Positions 33,793-43,766 of a stretch of 64,000 bases of DNA are shown here, piece after piece. This DNA is from Parasporobacterium sp. (GTDB taxonomy: Bacteria > Bacillota > Clostridia > Lachnospirales > Lachnospiraceae): assembly GCA_017459985.1 (NCBI GenBank), contig JAFUBX010000008.1, positions 1-64,000 on the forward strand, given 5' to 3'. A program made the position numbers and the translations under genes. How positions within the stretch are numbered: position 1 is the stretch's first letter; every line of letters starts with the position of its first letter. The notes below the pieces were generated by a model. That model was given only the letters and a program-made list of their open reading frames with translations, was not told where the DNA came from and did not search any database.

Positions 33793-35068
33793 TCTCCACC
33801 TCCGATAAAAACTCATGACTACATAGAATTGCTTTGTTGTTTAGTGTAGGAGATTGCATCACTTTCTGCAATATCTTTTCCAGAAAAAGTCCGATTTTTT
33901 TCCCTGCGGGAACCCCTGCTTCCATCAGATCTTTTCCGTTGACTGCCAGCTGGGAAATCTGAAACGGCTCCCCGCAGACAATGATATCCTCCGCGGTTTC
34001 CCGCATCTTTGTGATCCGGGCTCTCCCGGCTTCCGCCCTCTCCCCGTTCCGGAATGCCCCGCAGCACAGCATAGCGTCCTTCATCTCCAGAATGCTGAAA
34101 AATGTTTCCGCTCCCATCCGGTTCAGCTGCTGCCGGATCCCGGCTCTGTCCGGGTCCACAGGCAGGTCTGAAAACCGCAGGATCTTCGTCACCGCCTCCC
34201 GGGTCCGGTTGTCATATTTCAGCTCCCGGAATGCCTGATCCGCCTCCTCCGGAGACAGATTCCGGAAAAAGGCCGCCAGCATCAGCGGCCGGTAGAATCC
34301 GGTCTGTTCCCTGCGCCGCAGGAGTTCTTCCAGAAGGGCGTCCCCGGAAGGATCAAAGCATTTCTCCCAGCTGTTTTTTATAATGTAAGGCGCCATACCG
34401 TAACCGGCATAACGGTTCACCAGGCAGGGATGGTCCGACAGCAGGGTCTTCTCCCATTCCACCCGGATCCGTTCCATACTGATCTGCGCGAGGCTGGGGG
34501 AAAAGGTTCTGATCATGGCGGCGGTCCGCTCCTCGATCTCAAATCCCAGCTGCGCAGAGAACCGGACGGCCCGCATGATCCGCAGCGCGTCCTCCCGGAA
34601 CCGTTCCGCCGGGTCTCCCACACACCGGATCAATCCCTTCTGCAGATCTGAAAGTCCGTCGAACAGATCCACCAGCCCCTCCTCATTCAGGGCAAAGGCA
34701 TTGATGGTGAAATCCCGCCGTTTCAGATCCTCCTCCAGCGACCTGGTAAAGGTAACACTGCTGGGATGCCGGCTGTCCTCATAGGCTCCGTCGATCCGGT
34801 AGGTGGTGACTTCAAATCCTTCCCCGTTCAGGATCACCAGAACGGTGCCGTGCTGAATCCCGGTATCCACAGTGCTGCGGAACAGCGCCTTTACCTCATG
34901 GGGCAGGGCGGATGTGGTAATGTCCCAGTCTCCCGGCACCCTTCCCAGCAGGGCGTCCCGCACACACCCGCCTACGATACAGGCCTCATACCCGTTCGTC
35001 CGCAGCGTATTCAGAATCTCCTGCACCGGAGAGGGAATCTCGATTTTCAGTTCCGGCATCTGCCTCAT
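33770..35068 (-). CDS. cca: CCA tRNA nucleotidyltransferase
   Basis: 432 residues. The class II nucleotidyltransferase head has CIVGGCVRDALLGRVPGDWDI (GG and DxD metal site), followed by RRDFTINAFAL, DPAERFREDALRIMRAVRFSAQL and EWEKTL. It adds or repairs the CCA end of tRNAs. AAGGA precedes the ATG. Its stop codon lies 23 bp inside the phosphoglucomutase gene, so the two are coupled. Confidence 0.93.
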   Translation of the reverse strand: MRQMPELKIEIPSPVQEILNTLRTNGYEACIVGGCVRDALLGRVPGDWDITTSALPHEVKALFRSTVDTGIQHGTVLVILNGEGFEVTTYRIDGAYEDSRHPSSVTFTRSLEEDLKRRDFTINAFALNEEGLVDLFDGLSDLQKGLIRCVGDPAERFREDALRIMRAVRFSAQLGFEIEERTAAMIRTFSPSLAQISMERIRVEWEKTLLSDHPCLVNRYAGYGMAPYIIKNSWEKCFDPSGDALLEELLRRREQTGFYRPLMLAAFFRNLSPEEADQAFRELKYDNRTREAVTKILRFSDLPVDPDRAGIRQQLNRMGAETFFSILEMKDAMLCCGAFRNGERAEAGRARITKMRETAEDIIVCGEPFQISQLAVNGKDLMEAGVPAGKKIGLFLEKILQKVMQSPTLNNKAILCSHEFLSEVENECKDNL

Positions 35069-35180
35069 TTATCCGTCCTTTTGTTCCTTGCGGCCCGCTT
35101 TCTATCTGCAGTCCGATTTTCTTCCTGATTCACGGATGGTTCCGCACTTTGCGTCCCACAATCCCTGTGAATTATTATAA

Positions 35181-35210
35181 CAGAAAACAGCGGATGGTCC
35201 TACCATCCGC
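35181..35210 (-). terminator. terminator of proS
   Basis: GCGGATGGT and ACCATCCGC with a 3-nt loop, followed on minus by TGTTTTCTGTT, about 27 bp after the proS stop codon. Confidence 0.82.
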
Positions 35211-35236
35211 CGCATGAATTTATTCTGAAAAAATGA

Positions 35237-36676
35237 TCAATAGGCTTTGCCCCAGTAGACCATAGTCTTCGCGGGCCTGCCGCAGCAGACGCAGGTGTCT
35301 GCGATATGCTCCTGCTTAAAGGGCATGCAGCGGGAGGTGGCCGTAGTATCTTCCTTGATCTTCAGCTCGCAGGCCTGGTCGCCGCACCACATGGCCCGGA
35401 CGAATCCCGGTTTGTTGGCAATGATATCCTTGAACTCCTCATAATCATGGGCATCATAGGTATGCTCTTCCCGGTGTTTCAGGGCCCGGTCGTACATATC
35501 CTGCTGCATTTTCTCCATGATCTGAGGGATCTGCTCTGTCAGTTCGGCCAGAGCGACTGTGATCTTCTCTCTGGTATCCCGGCGGACCACCACGGCCTGG
35601 CCATTTTCCAGATCCTTCGGGCCGATCTCCACACGCAGCGGAATACCCTTGATCTCCTGCTCGGCAAACTTCCAGCCCGGGGATTTCTTGCTGTCGTCCA
35701 GCTGTACGCTGATGCCCTGTGCCTTCAGGGTCTCATAAATCTCCTGGGCTTTTTCCAGGACGCCTTCCTTATGCTGGGCGATCGGGACCACCATTACCTG
35801 TACCGGCGCGATCCTCGGCGGAAGCACCAGTCCGGAATCATCTCCGTGCACCATGATCAGAGCGCCGATGGTCCGGGTGCTCAGTCCCCAGGAAGTCTGA
35901 TGGACGTATTTCAGTGTGTTGTCCGTATCCGTAAACTGGATGCCGAAGGCCCTGGCGAATCCGTCGCCGAAATTGTGGCTGGTTCCGCTCTGAAGCGCCT
36001 TGCCGTCATGCATCAGGGCTTCGATGGTATAGGTTGCCTCGGCGCCGGCAAATTTCTCCTTGTCGGTCTTGCGGCCCTTGATCATGGGAATGGCAAGATA
36101 TTTCTCGCAGAAATCCGCATAAACATTCAGCATCATTTCCGTCCGCTCCTGAGCCTCCTCCGCCGTGGCATGCACCGTATGGCCTTCCTGCCACAGAAAC
36201 TCGGAGGATCTTAAGAAGGGACGGGTGGTCTTCTCCCATCTTACCACGGAGCACCACTGATTATATAACTTGGGCAGATCCCGGTAGGACTGTACAATAT
36301 TGGAATACAGCTCGCAGAACAGCGTCTCGGAAGTCGGTCTGACCACCAGCCGCTCCTCCAGTTCCTCACCGCCGCCCATGGTGACCCAGGCGCATTCCGG
36401 CGCAAATCCTTCCACATGATCCTTCTCCCGCTCCAGCAGGCTCTCCGGAATAAACATCGGCATATAGACGTTGGTCACTCCGGTCTCCTTGAACATTGCG
36501 TCCAGATTTTTCTGGATGTTCTCCCAGATCGCATATCCGTTGGGCAGGATCATCATGCAGCCCTTCACAGAGGAATACCGCATCAGATCTGCCTTCTTGA
36601 CAACGTCGGTATACCACTGGGCGAAATCCACGCTCATGGGTGTAATGTCTTCTACAAGTTTTTTCTCCTGTGCCAT
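35237..36676 (-). CDS. proS: prolyl-tRNA synthetase, short eukaryote/archaeal-like form
   Basis: 479 residues, lacking the YbaK-like editing insertion of the long bacterial form. Class II motifs: WRYSSVKG-type region, RPTSETLF and [12 protein letters not shown]-like motif 2 ([19 protein letters not shown]), then [14 protein letters not shown]. The C-terminal zinc-like region has [18 protein letters not shown], the characteristic terminal Tyr of this ProRS type. It charges tRNA-Pro. Flanked by metK and cca, with its own terminator. Confidence 0.95.
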   Translation of the reverse strand: MAQEKKLVEDITPMSVDFAQWYTDVVKKADLMRYSSVKGCMMILPNGYAIWENIQKNLDAMFKETGVTNVYMPMFIPESLLEREKDHVEGFAPECAWVTMGGGEELEERLVVRPTSETLFCELYSNIVQSYRDLPKLYNQWCSVVRWEKTTRPFLRSSEFLWQEGHTVHATAEEAQERTEMMLNVYADFCEKYLAIPMIKGRKTDKEKFAGAEATYTIEALMHDGKALQSGTSHNFGDGFARAFGIQFTDTDNTLKYVHQTSWGLSTRTIGALIMVHGDDSGLVLPPRIAPVQVMVVPIAQHKEGVLEKAQEIYETLKAQGISVQLDDSKKSPGWKFAEQEIKGIPLRVEIGPKDLENGQAVVVRRDTREKITVALAELTEQIPQIMEKMQQDMYDRALKHREEHTYDAHDYEEFKDIIANKPGFVRAMWCGDQACELKIKEDTTATSRCMPFKQEHIADTCVCCGRPAKTMVYWGKAY

Positions 36677-36770
36677 TGATAACCTCCCGGCTGTATTCTG
36701 TATTCATCAGGGAAATGTCTGAAATCAGGCATTCCCGGTTGTATTCCGCGGATGGGGACATCCGGATCCT

Positions 36771-37964
36771 TTATTGAAGTCCTGCCGCCTTTCGCAGTGC
36801 CTCTGTCTTATCATCCTTCTCCCAGCTGAGTCCCGCGTCGCTCTTGCCGAAATGACCGTAGTTCGTAGTCTTTGCGAAAACCGGTTTTCTCAGGTCCAGC
36901 ATCCGGATGATGGCCGCCGGTCTCAGATCAAAGATCTCTCCCACGATCTCCTCCAGCCGTCTGTCATCGATCTTTCCGGTTCCGAAGGTATCGACCATGA
37001 CGGAGGTGGGACGGGCAACGCCGATCGCATAGGAGATCTGGATCTCACAGCGGTCCGCCAGACCGGCTGCAACAATATTTCTGGCAATATAACGGGCTGC
37101 ATAGGATGCGGAACGGTCCACCTTGGTGCAGTCCTTTCCGGAAAAGGATCCGCCGCCGTGACGGCCCATGCCGCCGTAGGTATCCACGATGATCTTGCGG
37201 CCGGTAAGTCCGGAATCCCCGTGGGGACCTCCGACGATAAACTGGCCTGTGGGATTGATATAATAGATGGTCTTCTCATCCACCAGTTCCCGGGGCAGTA
37301 CACTGTCAAAGAGCTTCTCCCGGATATCCTGATGGAGCTGTTCCTGGGTCACGGATTCATCATGCTGAGTGGAGCAAACCACGGCATCGATCCTTGCGGG
37401 CGTGCCGTCTTCCTTATATTCTACGGTCACCTGGGTCTTGCCGTCCGGACGAAGGTACGGCAGAACCCCCTCCTTGCGGAGCCGGGTCAGCTTCCGGGTC
37501 AGTTTATGGGCCAGATCGATGGGCAGAGGCATATAATCCTGTGTCTCATTGCAGGCGAATCCAAACATGATGCCCTGGTCTCCGGCGCCTTCCGCGTCGT
37601 CATCAGAGCTGTCCGCTGCATCTCTGTATTCCAGAGCTTTGTCCACGCCCATGGCAATGTCCGGCGACTGGGTATCCAGACGGATCTGCACTTCGCAGGT
37701 ATCGGCATCAAATCCGATGGCTGCGTCGGTATAGCCGATCTCCCGGATGGTCTCCCGGACGATCTTCTCATAATCCACACTGGCGGTCGTGGTGATCTCC
37801 CCCATAACCAGAACAAAATCCGTGGTGGTACAAACCTCGCAGGCCACCCTTCCGTAAGGGTCCTGTTCCAGGATCGCGTCCAGGATCCGGTCTGAAATCG
37901 TATCACAGATCTTATCCGGATGTCCTTCCGTGACAGACTCTGAGGTAAATAATCTTCTGCTCAT
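36771..37964 (-). CDS. metK: S-adenosylmethionine synthetase
   Basis: 397 residues, full length. [20 protein letters not shown] at the N-terminus, [36 protein letters not shown] and [17 protein letters not shown] (P-loop region) are all intact. It makes SAM from methionine and ATP. GGAG precedes the ATG and a perfect -10 TATAAT is at 38016-38021. No SAM riboswitch is recognised in the 215-bp leader region. Confidence 0.97.
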   Translation of the reverse strand: MSRRLFTSESVTEGHPDKICDTISDRILDAILEQDPYGRVACEVCTTTDFVLVMGEITTTASVDYEKIVRETIREIGYTDAAIGFDADTCEVQIRLDTQSPDIAMGVDKALEYRDAADSSDDDAEGAGDQGIMFGFACNETQDYMPLPIDLAHKLTRKLTRLRKEGVLPYLRPDGKTQVTVEYKEDGTPARIDAVVCSTQHDESVTQEQLHQDIREKLFDSVLPRELVDEKTIYYINPTGQFIVGGPHGDSGLTGRKIIVDTYGGMGRHGGGSFSGKDCTKVDRSASYAARYIARNIVAAGLADRCEIQISYAIGVARPTSVMVDTFGTGKIDDRRLEEIVGEIFDLRPAAIIRMLDLRKPVFAKTTNYGHFGKSDAGLSWEKDDKTEALRKAAGLQ

Positions 37965-38015
37965 ATTTTATACTCCATTCTTCATGATTTTCCGAAATCC
38001 GAAATAAACCAGGAT

Positions 38016-38021
38016 ATTATA
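38016..38021 (-). promoter_or_regulatory. -10 element upstream of metK
   Basis: Minus strand TATAAT about 52 bp before the ATG. The matching -35 (AGTTTT or TAGTTT) is weak. Confidence 0.45.
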
Positions 38022-38087
38022 CAGTGAAATCATGAACTAAAACTAAACTATTCTGAATTTCTGAGACTTCGCAGGGCTCTACAGCAA

Positions 38088-38115
38088 CAAATCGAGTAGG
38101 AACTGATCCTACTCG
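38088..38115 (-). terminator. terminator of murA
   Basis: CGAGTAGGA and TCCTACTCG form a 9-bp stem, followed on minus by ATTTGTTG. It lies about 65 bp after the murA stop codon. Confidence 0.65.
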
Positions 38116-38179
38116 GTTTATCCTGAATGCTCCTGTTCCGGACAACTCTGTCCGGTATCCGATGCCGTCCGCCGGGGTC

Positions 38180-39478
38180 TCAGCTGCATTTCTGCCGGAA
38201 CTGCTCAATCGCCTCCTGATCGGCAGGATCGATCTTCCGGATATCTGCTCCAAGACTTCTCAGTTTGACATCGAAATCCTCGTATCCTCTCTGGATATAC
38301 TCCACGCCTCCGACCTGGGTCACACCCTGGGCTGCCAGCCCGGCGATCGTCAAGGCTGCGCCGGCTCTCAGATCCGGTGCGCTGACCTGGGCCCCCTTAA
38401 GATGTTTCACGCCTGTGATGATGGCGGTATTAGCCTCGATCTTGATGCGGGCTCCCATGCGGGCCAGTTCGCCGGCATATTTGAACCGGTTTTCAAAAAT
38501 GCTCTCGGTCACTGTGCTGATACCCTCCGACACGGTCAGCGCCACGGTCATCTGGGGCTGCATATCCGTCGGAAATCCGGGATACGGAAGGGTCTTCACC
38601 TGGGTCCCGTGCAGCTGCGGACCGGCAACAACACGGACTGCCTCGTCATATTCTTCGATAAAGCATCCGATATCTTCCAGCTTGGCTGTGATGGACTCCA
38701 GATGCTTCGGGATCACGTTATTGACCGTCACATCTCCGCCGGTGGCCGCTCCCGCGAACAGGAAGGTTCCCGCCTCAATCTGATCCGGGATCACCGTATA
38801 GTCTGTCTTGTGCAGAGACTTCACGCCCCGGATCCGGATCACATCCGTTCCTGCGCCTCTGATATGGGCGCCCATGCTGTTCAGCATATTTGCCAGGTCC
38901 ACCACGTGGGGCTCCTTGGCCGGATTTTCAATGATCGTATTGCCGTCCGCCAGTACGGCCGCCAGCATTACATTGATCGTGGCCCCGACAGACACAACGT
39001 CGAAATAAATATGATTACCAGTCAGCGCGTCCGCTCTGGCCTTGATCTGCCCGTCCTCCAGATCCACCACGGCTCCGAGGGCTTCAAATCCCTTGATGTG
39101 CTGGTCGATCGGTCTTGCTCCGATCACGCATCCGCCCGGCATGGCCACCTCTGCCTGATGAAACCGTCCCAGCAGGCTCCCCAGCAGATAATAGGAAGCG
39201 CGGATCTTACTGATATATTCATAATTAAGAACACAGGAATGTACGGTGGCTCCGATGATCTTAACTTTATGTCTGTCTATGCGTTCAACTACGGCTCCGA
39301 TCTGAGCAATCGCATCTAACAGAAGATTGATATCACTGACGTCCGGCAGATTACTGATCACCACCGGTTCCTGGGTCAGGATTGCTGCTGCGATCAGCGC
39401 CAGCGCAGCATTCTTGGCCCCGCAGATATCAACTGTGCCTTTCAGCGGATTTCCGCCTTTGATGAAATACTGTTCCAT
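38180..39478 (-). CDS. murA: UDP-N-acetylglucosamine 1-carboxyvinyltransferase
   Basis: 432 residues. FIKGGNPLKGTVDICGAKNA at the start binds UDP-GlcNAc. The catalytic Cys lies in MPGGCVIGARPIDQH (fosfomycin target). PYPGFPTDMQPQM and LRAGAALTIAGLAAQG are further family motifs. It performs the first committed step of peptidoglycan synthesis. The start at 39478 (ATG) is preferred over an upstream TTG because it matches the family N-terminus, though the ribosome binding site is weak. Confidence 0.95.
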   Translation of the reverse strand: MEQYFIKGGNPLKGTVDICGAKNAALALIAAAILTQEPVVISNLPDVSDINLLLDAIAQIGAVVERIDRHKVKIIGATVHSCVLNYEYISKIRASYYLLGSLLGRFHQAEVAMPGGCVIGARPIDQHIKGFEALGAVVDLEDGQIKARADALTGNHIYFDVVSVGATINVMLAAVLADGNTIIENPAKEPHVVDLANMLNSMGAHIRGAGTDVIRIRGVKSLHKTDYTVIPDQIEAGTFLFAGAATGGDVTVNNVIPKHLESITAKLEDIGCFIEEYDEAVRVVAGPQLHGTQVKTLPYPGFPTDMQPQMTVALTVSEGISTVTESIFENRFKYAGELARMGARIKIEANTAIITGVKHLKGAQVSAPDLRAGAALTIAGLAAQGVTQVGGVEYIQRGYEDFDVKLRSLGADIRKIDPADQEAIEQFRQKCS

Positions 39479-39598
39479 ATATTTCCCCGACAAGTCACTT
39501 TTTTAACCAAGGCATTATATCATAATGTATTGTGTAATACAAATGCTTTTCGTCCGGATTTGCAGGCGATGCAGCCTTGCAGAGGATGCGGCCTTACG

Positions 39599-39625
39599 AA
39601 AAAACTGCCCGGCGGAACCGGGCAG
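39599..39625 (-). terminator. terminator of mscL
   Basis: CTGCCCGG and CCGGGCAG with a 5-nt loop, followed on minus by TTTTTTC. About 30 bp after the mscL stop. Confidence 0.9.
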
Positions 39626-39655
39626 CAATACTTCCTGAACTTAAATGCAGGACGA

Positions 39656-40081
39656 TCAGTCTTTGATCTCAGATGTACAATGCGGGCATCTGCAGGCGTC
39701 GATTGCAATCTCGCTCTTGCAGAACGGGCAGACCTTGGTCTCCGGTGCTGCAGGTGCTTCTTCCACCGGTTTCTTGACTGCATTTCTTGCTTTGTTAAAT
39801 GCCTTGATGATGCAGAACAGCACGATGGCGATGATAAAGAAATTCAGGACTGACATAATAAAGTTACCATACATCAGCTCTGCGCCGTTGATGTTGACTG
39901 ACAGATCGGAGAAATCCATTTTGAAGATAGAACCGATGATCGGAGAGATCAGGTCTCCCACCAGGGAATCAACGATTGCCTTGAAGGCAGCACCGATGAT
40001 CACGCCAACTGCCAGATCCATCACGTTGCCCTGATTGATAAACTCTTTAAACTCCTGAATAATACCCTTTTTTTCGCTCAT
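39656..40081 (-). CDS. mscL: large-conductance mechanosensitive channel with C-terminal zinc ribbon
   Basis: 141 residues. The MscL part has EFKEFINQGNVMDLAVGVII and the first pore helix GAAFKAIVDSL, and a second helix at about 75-95 (FIMSVLNFFIIAIVLFCII). After a Pro/Ala linker it ends with CPFCKSEIAIDACRCPHC, a four-cysteine zinc ribbon that standard MscL lacks. It acts as an emergency osmotic release valve. AGGAGG precedes the ATG. Last gene of the cluster running from tsaC. Confidence 0.93.
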   Translation of the reverse strand: MSEKKGIIQEFKEFINQGNVMDLAVGVIIGAAFKAIVDSLVGDLISPIIGSIFKMDFSDLSVNINGAELMYGNFIMSVLNFFIIAIVLFCIIKAFNKARNAVKKPVEEAPAAPETKVCPFCKSEIAIDACRCPHCTSEIKD

Positions 40082-40161
40082 AACACAACCTCCTAATAAT
40101 TGTTTTCGAACTTGTTTTATCTGCAGGCATTTACCTGTGAAAACCTTTATCCACCGCCGCG

Positions 40162-40947
40162 TCAGCCTTCATTGATCACGGGGATCTCATATCCATGGGT
40201 CCCGATGTAATGTCCCTGGTCGTCAAACTCCGCCTCAGAGGAATAGGAGAAGACCTTCAGCCGGAAATCCGTGATCTGATCCGACTGGGGTGTCGGCCTC
40301 AGCTTGATCGAAGTCATCAGCACATCATCCGTCATTTCTTCCTGAGTCAGATGAATGTAGACCCCGGTCTGGCCGATATCATTATACACCCAGGCGCCCA
40401 TATATCCTGTGACCTCGTCCTGGGCAGCATCCCCCATGAACAGGTCCGGATTGCCGGAAATATCCTGCGGCTCCAGTATAGTATACACCTTTTTTTCGCC
40501 ATTTACAGCAAAACTTAATTCATATCCGATTTTGTAGCGGGTCTCCGTCTCCACCGCGTTCCAGTAGATCTCGTGCACCGTATAATAATCATCATACGAA
40601 ATCTCCGCCTGTTCGGAATTGAAGGCTTCAAAAATCGCAATGTCCGCATCCGGCGTCCATACGCTGCTGTACTGGCTCACCAGCTGCATCACACCGCCGT
40701 TGTCCACATACAGCCGAACCTCCTTCTCATTAGGCAGATCCACCACCTCAGGCTGCGGCGCGGCCTCCTCTGTCTCCGGTTCCGCCTGGGTGGCCGGCTC
40801 CGTGACCTTCTCTGCGATAATCGTCTCTCCCATCTGCTCCGGCTCCTTCACTACCGTATCCCTGGTCGCCAGGATCACGATGATCACGATCAGGATCACC
40901 AGAGCTGCAATCATTCCTATCAGTACCTTTTTCATTGAACTGCTCAT
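40162..40947 (-). CDS. hypothetical membrane-anchored extracellular protein
   Basis: 261 residues. One N-terminal membrane helix (about 7-28) is followed by a Glu/Pro/Ala-rich linker and a globular part with no recognised family. It is probably displayed outside. There is no lipobox. The start at 40947 is kept because a GGAG site lies upstream; a second Met four codons on is possible. It sits between the Sel1-repeat gene (27 bp) and mscL (80 bp), probably one transcript. Confidence 0.7.
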   Translation of the reverse strand: MSSSMKKVLIGMIAALVILIVIIVILATRDTVVKEPEQMGETIIAEKVTEPATQAEPETEEAAPQPEVVDLPNEKEVRLYVDNGGVMQLVSQYSSVWTPDADIAIFEAFNSEQAEISYDDYYTVHEIYWNAVETETRYKIGYELSFAVNGEKKVYTILEPQDISGNPDLFMGDAAQDEVTGYMGAWVYNDIGQTGVYIHLTQEEMTDDVLMTSIKLRPTPQSDQITDFRLKVFSYSSEAEFDDQGHYIGTHGYEIPVINEG

Positions 40948-40974
40948 AATCTCACGTCTCCGCCATGGCCGGGA

Positions 40975-42789
40975 TCAGATTGAACCCGGGCTCATTTTCA
41001 TCAGCATTTTTTCTTTTGCCACATCGATCACAAACCATTTTGCCTCGATGGCCGCAATACATTCGCCTCCGGAATAAAACTCCAGCGCGTTGGTATTCTC
41101 ATTTTTGGTAAATCCATCCGTCAGGAAGGTCTCCCCGCTGTCCGGCACCTTCACCACGCCCACATCTTCGAGCCGGAAGGTCAGTTCCGAGACCAGATTC
41201 ACGTAGGACAGTTCGGGAAATGTCACCAGGATCCGGGGCGTATCCCCCGGAACCAAACGGAACCGGCTCATTTTCAGGAAATATCCCGACGGATCCTGCC
41301 CGATGGTGATCCGGATCGGAAACCGGTCCTCAAACAGGTGGCTGATATAGATCGGAAAATCCGCCTTCAGCACATTGCGGTCCGGATCCGGCTGATAGGT
41401 CTCCCGGATGTTCTGTATCGCCTGGGAGATCTTCTCTTCCACCACCTCATCCCGGAAAAATCCGCCGGCCTTCCGGCGCTTGCGGATCGCAAACTGCGCT
41501 TCCAGGTAGAACTTGTAGGCATCCCGGGCTCCCATGCCGAGAATGATATTTTCCCGGCAGATATTGCCCATCTTCAGCGCATAATCCGCGAACCGGTTAT
41601 CAAATTCCCCTTCGCTGAAACGATACATGGTATCCTTGTATCCGTCAACGATCAGATTCATTCCCGTATCGATATTCCGGACCGTTCCCTGCCCGTGGAT
41701 CAGCATATCCCCGCAGCTGTAGATCGACTCATCGATCCCCGCCAGCGCTCCGTAGGAATAATAAAAGAACGCCTTCTCATAATCCGGCTCCCCCTTCCGG
41801 GTCAGTCCCTCATAATACAGGCCTCCCAGGGCATTGGCCGCATATGCGTCCCCGGTTTTCTGATAAAGCTTCAGAAGATACCGCTCCGCCAGCCGGAAAT
41901 TCTGCCGGTAGACCGCGCTTCCCTCCAGATACCCCCAGGCCAGGATCTTCATCGCCTGGGTATCATTTAACGCAAACAGGTCTTTGACACATTTGCGGTA
42001 CAGCGCCTGTTCCTGACGGGAAGTATCGGCAAGGGCCTCCTCGCTTTCATAGGAATTGATGATATGCCGCTTCTGGGAGGGGCAATAGACCCACTCCTTC
42101 CGCGGACGCTGCCGATTATATTCGAATGTCCGGACCCGGCCCGCAATATCCTCGCAGACCGCTTTATAGGCGGTTTCCTCCAGGCCCGTATTGGTCAGGA
42201 TATTGTCGTCCCAGGAGGTCTCCTCATCAAACCGGACAATATATTTCTCCGTATCTTCCCGGGAAACGAACCGTTCCTCCAGCCTCCAGTACAGCCGTTC
42301 CGTCAGGGAAAAAACCGTGGAAAACAGCTGGTCCTCCGTCTCCGGAGCATCGGAAAATTCGTCCTCGTCATACCGTTCGCGGATCTGAAGGTCCTCATAG
42401 AACAGATTCTGGATCAGCCAGAACCATTCCTTAAACTCTCCCAAAGGATCCGTTCTCCGGTTGATATTCCGGAGGGCTTCCACAATGTCCTCCGGTTCCA
42501 GACGATAAGTCCCGCCGGCCCGGATGTTGAATGCCGGAAACACCTCCGGGGCGATGTCCCGGTACATGACCCTGGCCTTCATCAGATTTTCCAGTTCCGT
42601 CCGGCTGAGGATCCGCGGCTCAATCAGGGAGAGGCCGGAATCATCCAAGGAGATCACCTGCCCCGGCTCATTGGCCCCGTTATAAGGGATCACCATGCAG
42701 CTTCCGTCAACATGGACCGCCGACACCTTGCCGTACCGCCCCTGGTATTCCCCGTATTTGATTGTCACCCAGTCACCCTGTCTGAACAT
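40975..42789 (-). CDS. Sel1-repeat protein with N-terminal KOW-like domain
   Basis: 604 residues. The first ~55 residues (GDWVTIKYGEYQGRYGKVSA) resemble a KOW/NGN-type beta module. Tetratricopeptide Sel1-like repeats follow at about 275-400 (AMKILAWGYLEGSAVYRQNF, YAANALGGLYYEG, YEKAFFYYSYGALAG). The C-terminal region is unassigned. No signal peptide is present. A scaffold or binding role is likely but not proven. It starts 11 bp after the dCMP deaminase gene. Confidence 0.72.
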   Translation of the reverse strand: MFRQGDWVTIKYGEYQGRYGKVSAVHVDGSCMVIPYNGANEPGQVISLDDSGLSLIEPRILSRTELENLMKARVMYRDIAPEVFPAFNIRAGGTYRLEPEDIVEALRNINRRTDPLGEFKEWFWLIQNLFYEDLQIRERYDEDEFSDAPETEDQLFSTVFSLTERLYWRLEERFVSREDTEKYIVRFDEETSWDDNILTNTGLEETAYKAVCEDIAGRVRTFEYNRQRPRKEWVYCPSQKRHIINSYESEEALADTSRQEQALYRKCVKDLFALNDTQAMKILAWGYLEGSAVYRQNFRLAERYLLKLYQKTGDAYAANALGGLYYEGLTRKGEPDYEKAFFYYSYGALAGIDESIYSCGDMLIHGQGTVRNIDTGMNLIVDGYKDTMYRFSEGEFDNRFADYALKMGNICRENIILGMGARDAYKFYLEAQFAIRKRRKAGGFFRDEVVEEKISQAIQNIRETYQPDPDRNVLKADFPIYISHLFEDRFPIRITIGQDPSGYFLKMSRFRLVPGDTPRILVTFPELSYVNLVSELTFRLEDVGVVKVPDSGETFLTDGFTKNENTNALEFYSGGECIAAIEAKWFVIDVAKEKMLMKMSPGSI

Positions 42790-42800
42790 CCCTGCGCCTC

Positions 42801-43289
42801 TTACAGATCCAGCGTCACCTGCCGGCCGGTCCTTTTATACTGCACATAACGGACTCCGGCGGCATCCAGCATCCTCTTCGACGCCACCACTCCATCGGTG
42901 CCGGCGTATTTGTCGCTGTCGTAGATCAGGGTCTTGATTCCGGACTGGATGATGGCCTTGGCACATTCATTACAGGGGAACAAGGTCACATACAGCTTGG
43001 TCCCCTCCAGGCTGCCGCCCCGGTAATTCAGGATCGCATTCAGCTCACTGTGGGTGGAATACAGATATTTGTTATGATCCGGAGTCGTGTCGGTCTTTTC
43101 CCAGGGGAATTCGTCATCGGAGCAGCCGATGGGAAATCCGTTGTAACCGATGGACAGGATCTTATTATCAGGGCTCACGATGCAGGCTCCCACCTGGGTG
43201 GAAGGGTCTTTGGACCGTTTGGCCGCAAGCTGGGCCACTCCCATAAAATATTCGTCCCAGTTGATATAATCCAGTCGTTTATTGCTCAT
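42801..43289 (-). CDS. comEB: dCMP deaminase family protein
   Basis: 162 residues. WDEYFMGVAQLAAKRSKDPSTQVGACIV at the start, zinc motif HSELNAIL and FPCNECAKAII, matching ComEB-type deoxycytidylate deaminases that supply dUMP. The start at 43289 overlaps the rpiB stop (ATGA) and has GGAGGAA, showing translational coupling. Confidence 0.92.
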   Translation of the reverse strand: MSNKRLDYINWDEYFMGVAQLAAKRSKDPSTQVGACIVSPDNKILSIGYNGFPIGCSDDEFPWEKTDTTPDHNKYLYSTHSELNAILNYRGGSLEGTKLYVTLFPCNECAKAIIQSGIKTLIYDSDKYAGTDGVVASKRMLDAAGVRYVQYKRTGRQVTLDL

Positions 43290-43720
43290 GACAGTTCCTC
43301 CAGTTTGCTGATGCGTCTTACATGGTTCGGTCCCTGGGAGAAGGGGGTGTCCAGAAAAATATCCAGCAGCTTCTCTGCCTTCTCTGTCTCCAGCACTCTG
43401 GCGCCGAGGCACAGGATATTGGCGTCGTTGTGCTCCCGGGTTGCCTGGGCGGAAAATTCATCCGACAGCACGGCGGCCCGGATGCCCTTCACCTTGTTGG
43501 CGGCAATGCTCATGCCGATGCCCGTTCCGCAGACCAGCAGTCCCCGGTCCGCCTTTCCGGAGACCACCGCCTCCGCCACTTTCTTCGCATAATCCGGATA
43601 ATCACAGGACTCCTCGCTGTATGTCCCGTAATCCTCGGTTTCAAAGCCCCGGTCCTTCAGATGCCGGAGCAGTTCCTTTTTTAATTCGTAACCTGCGTGG
43701 TCGCTTCCGACTGCAATCAT
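43286..43720 (-). CDS. rpiB: ribose-5-phosphate isomerase B
   Basis: 144 residues. MIAVGSDHAGYELKKEL and the catalytic Cys/anion hole CGTGIGMSIAANKVKGIRAA are present, with HNDANILCLGARV. It interconverts ribulose- and ribose-5-phosphate. AGGAGAAAAAAG precedes the ATG. In Bacillus the equivalent gene (ywlF) also follows ywlE and ywlC. Confidence 0.94.
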   Translation of the reverse strand: MIAVGSDHAGYELKKELLRHLKDRGFETEDYGTYSEESCDYPDYAKKVAEAVVSGKADRGLLVCGTGIGMSIAANKVKGIRAAVLSDEFSAQATREHNDANILCLGARVLETEKAEKLLDIFLDTPFSQGPNHVRRISKLEELS

Positions 43721-43766
43721 CTTTTTTCTCCTGTCTTAGTTTCTCTGTCCGTATGTCTCTGACGGC

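Noticed and set aside
36677-36770. T-box leader before proS
   Set aside because: The gap is under 100 bp and lacks a T-box sequence or antiterminator; hairpins there have no T-run.
37965-38179. SAM riboswitch upstream of metK
   Set aside because: No SAM-I, SAM-II or SAM-III type core was recognised; only a -10 and the murA terminator hairpin are seen.
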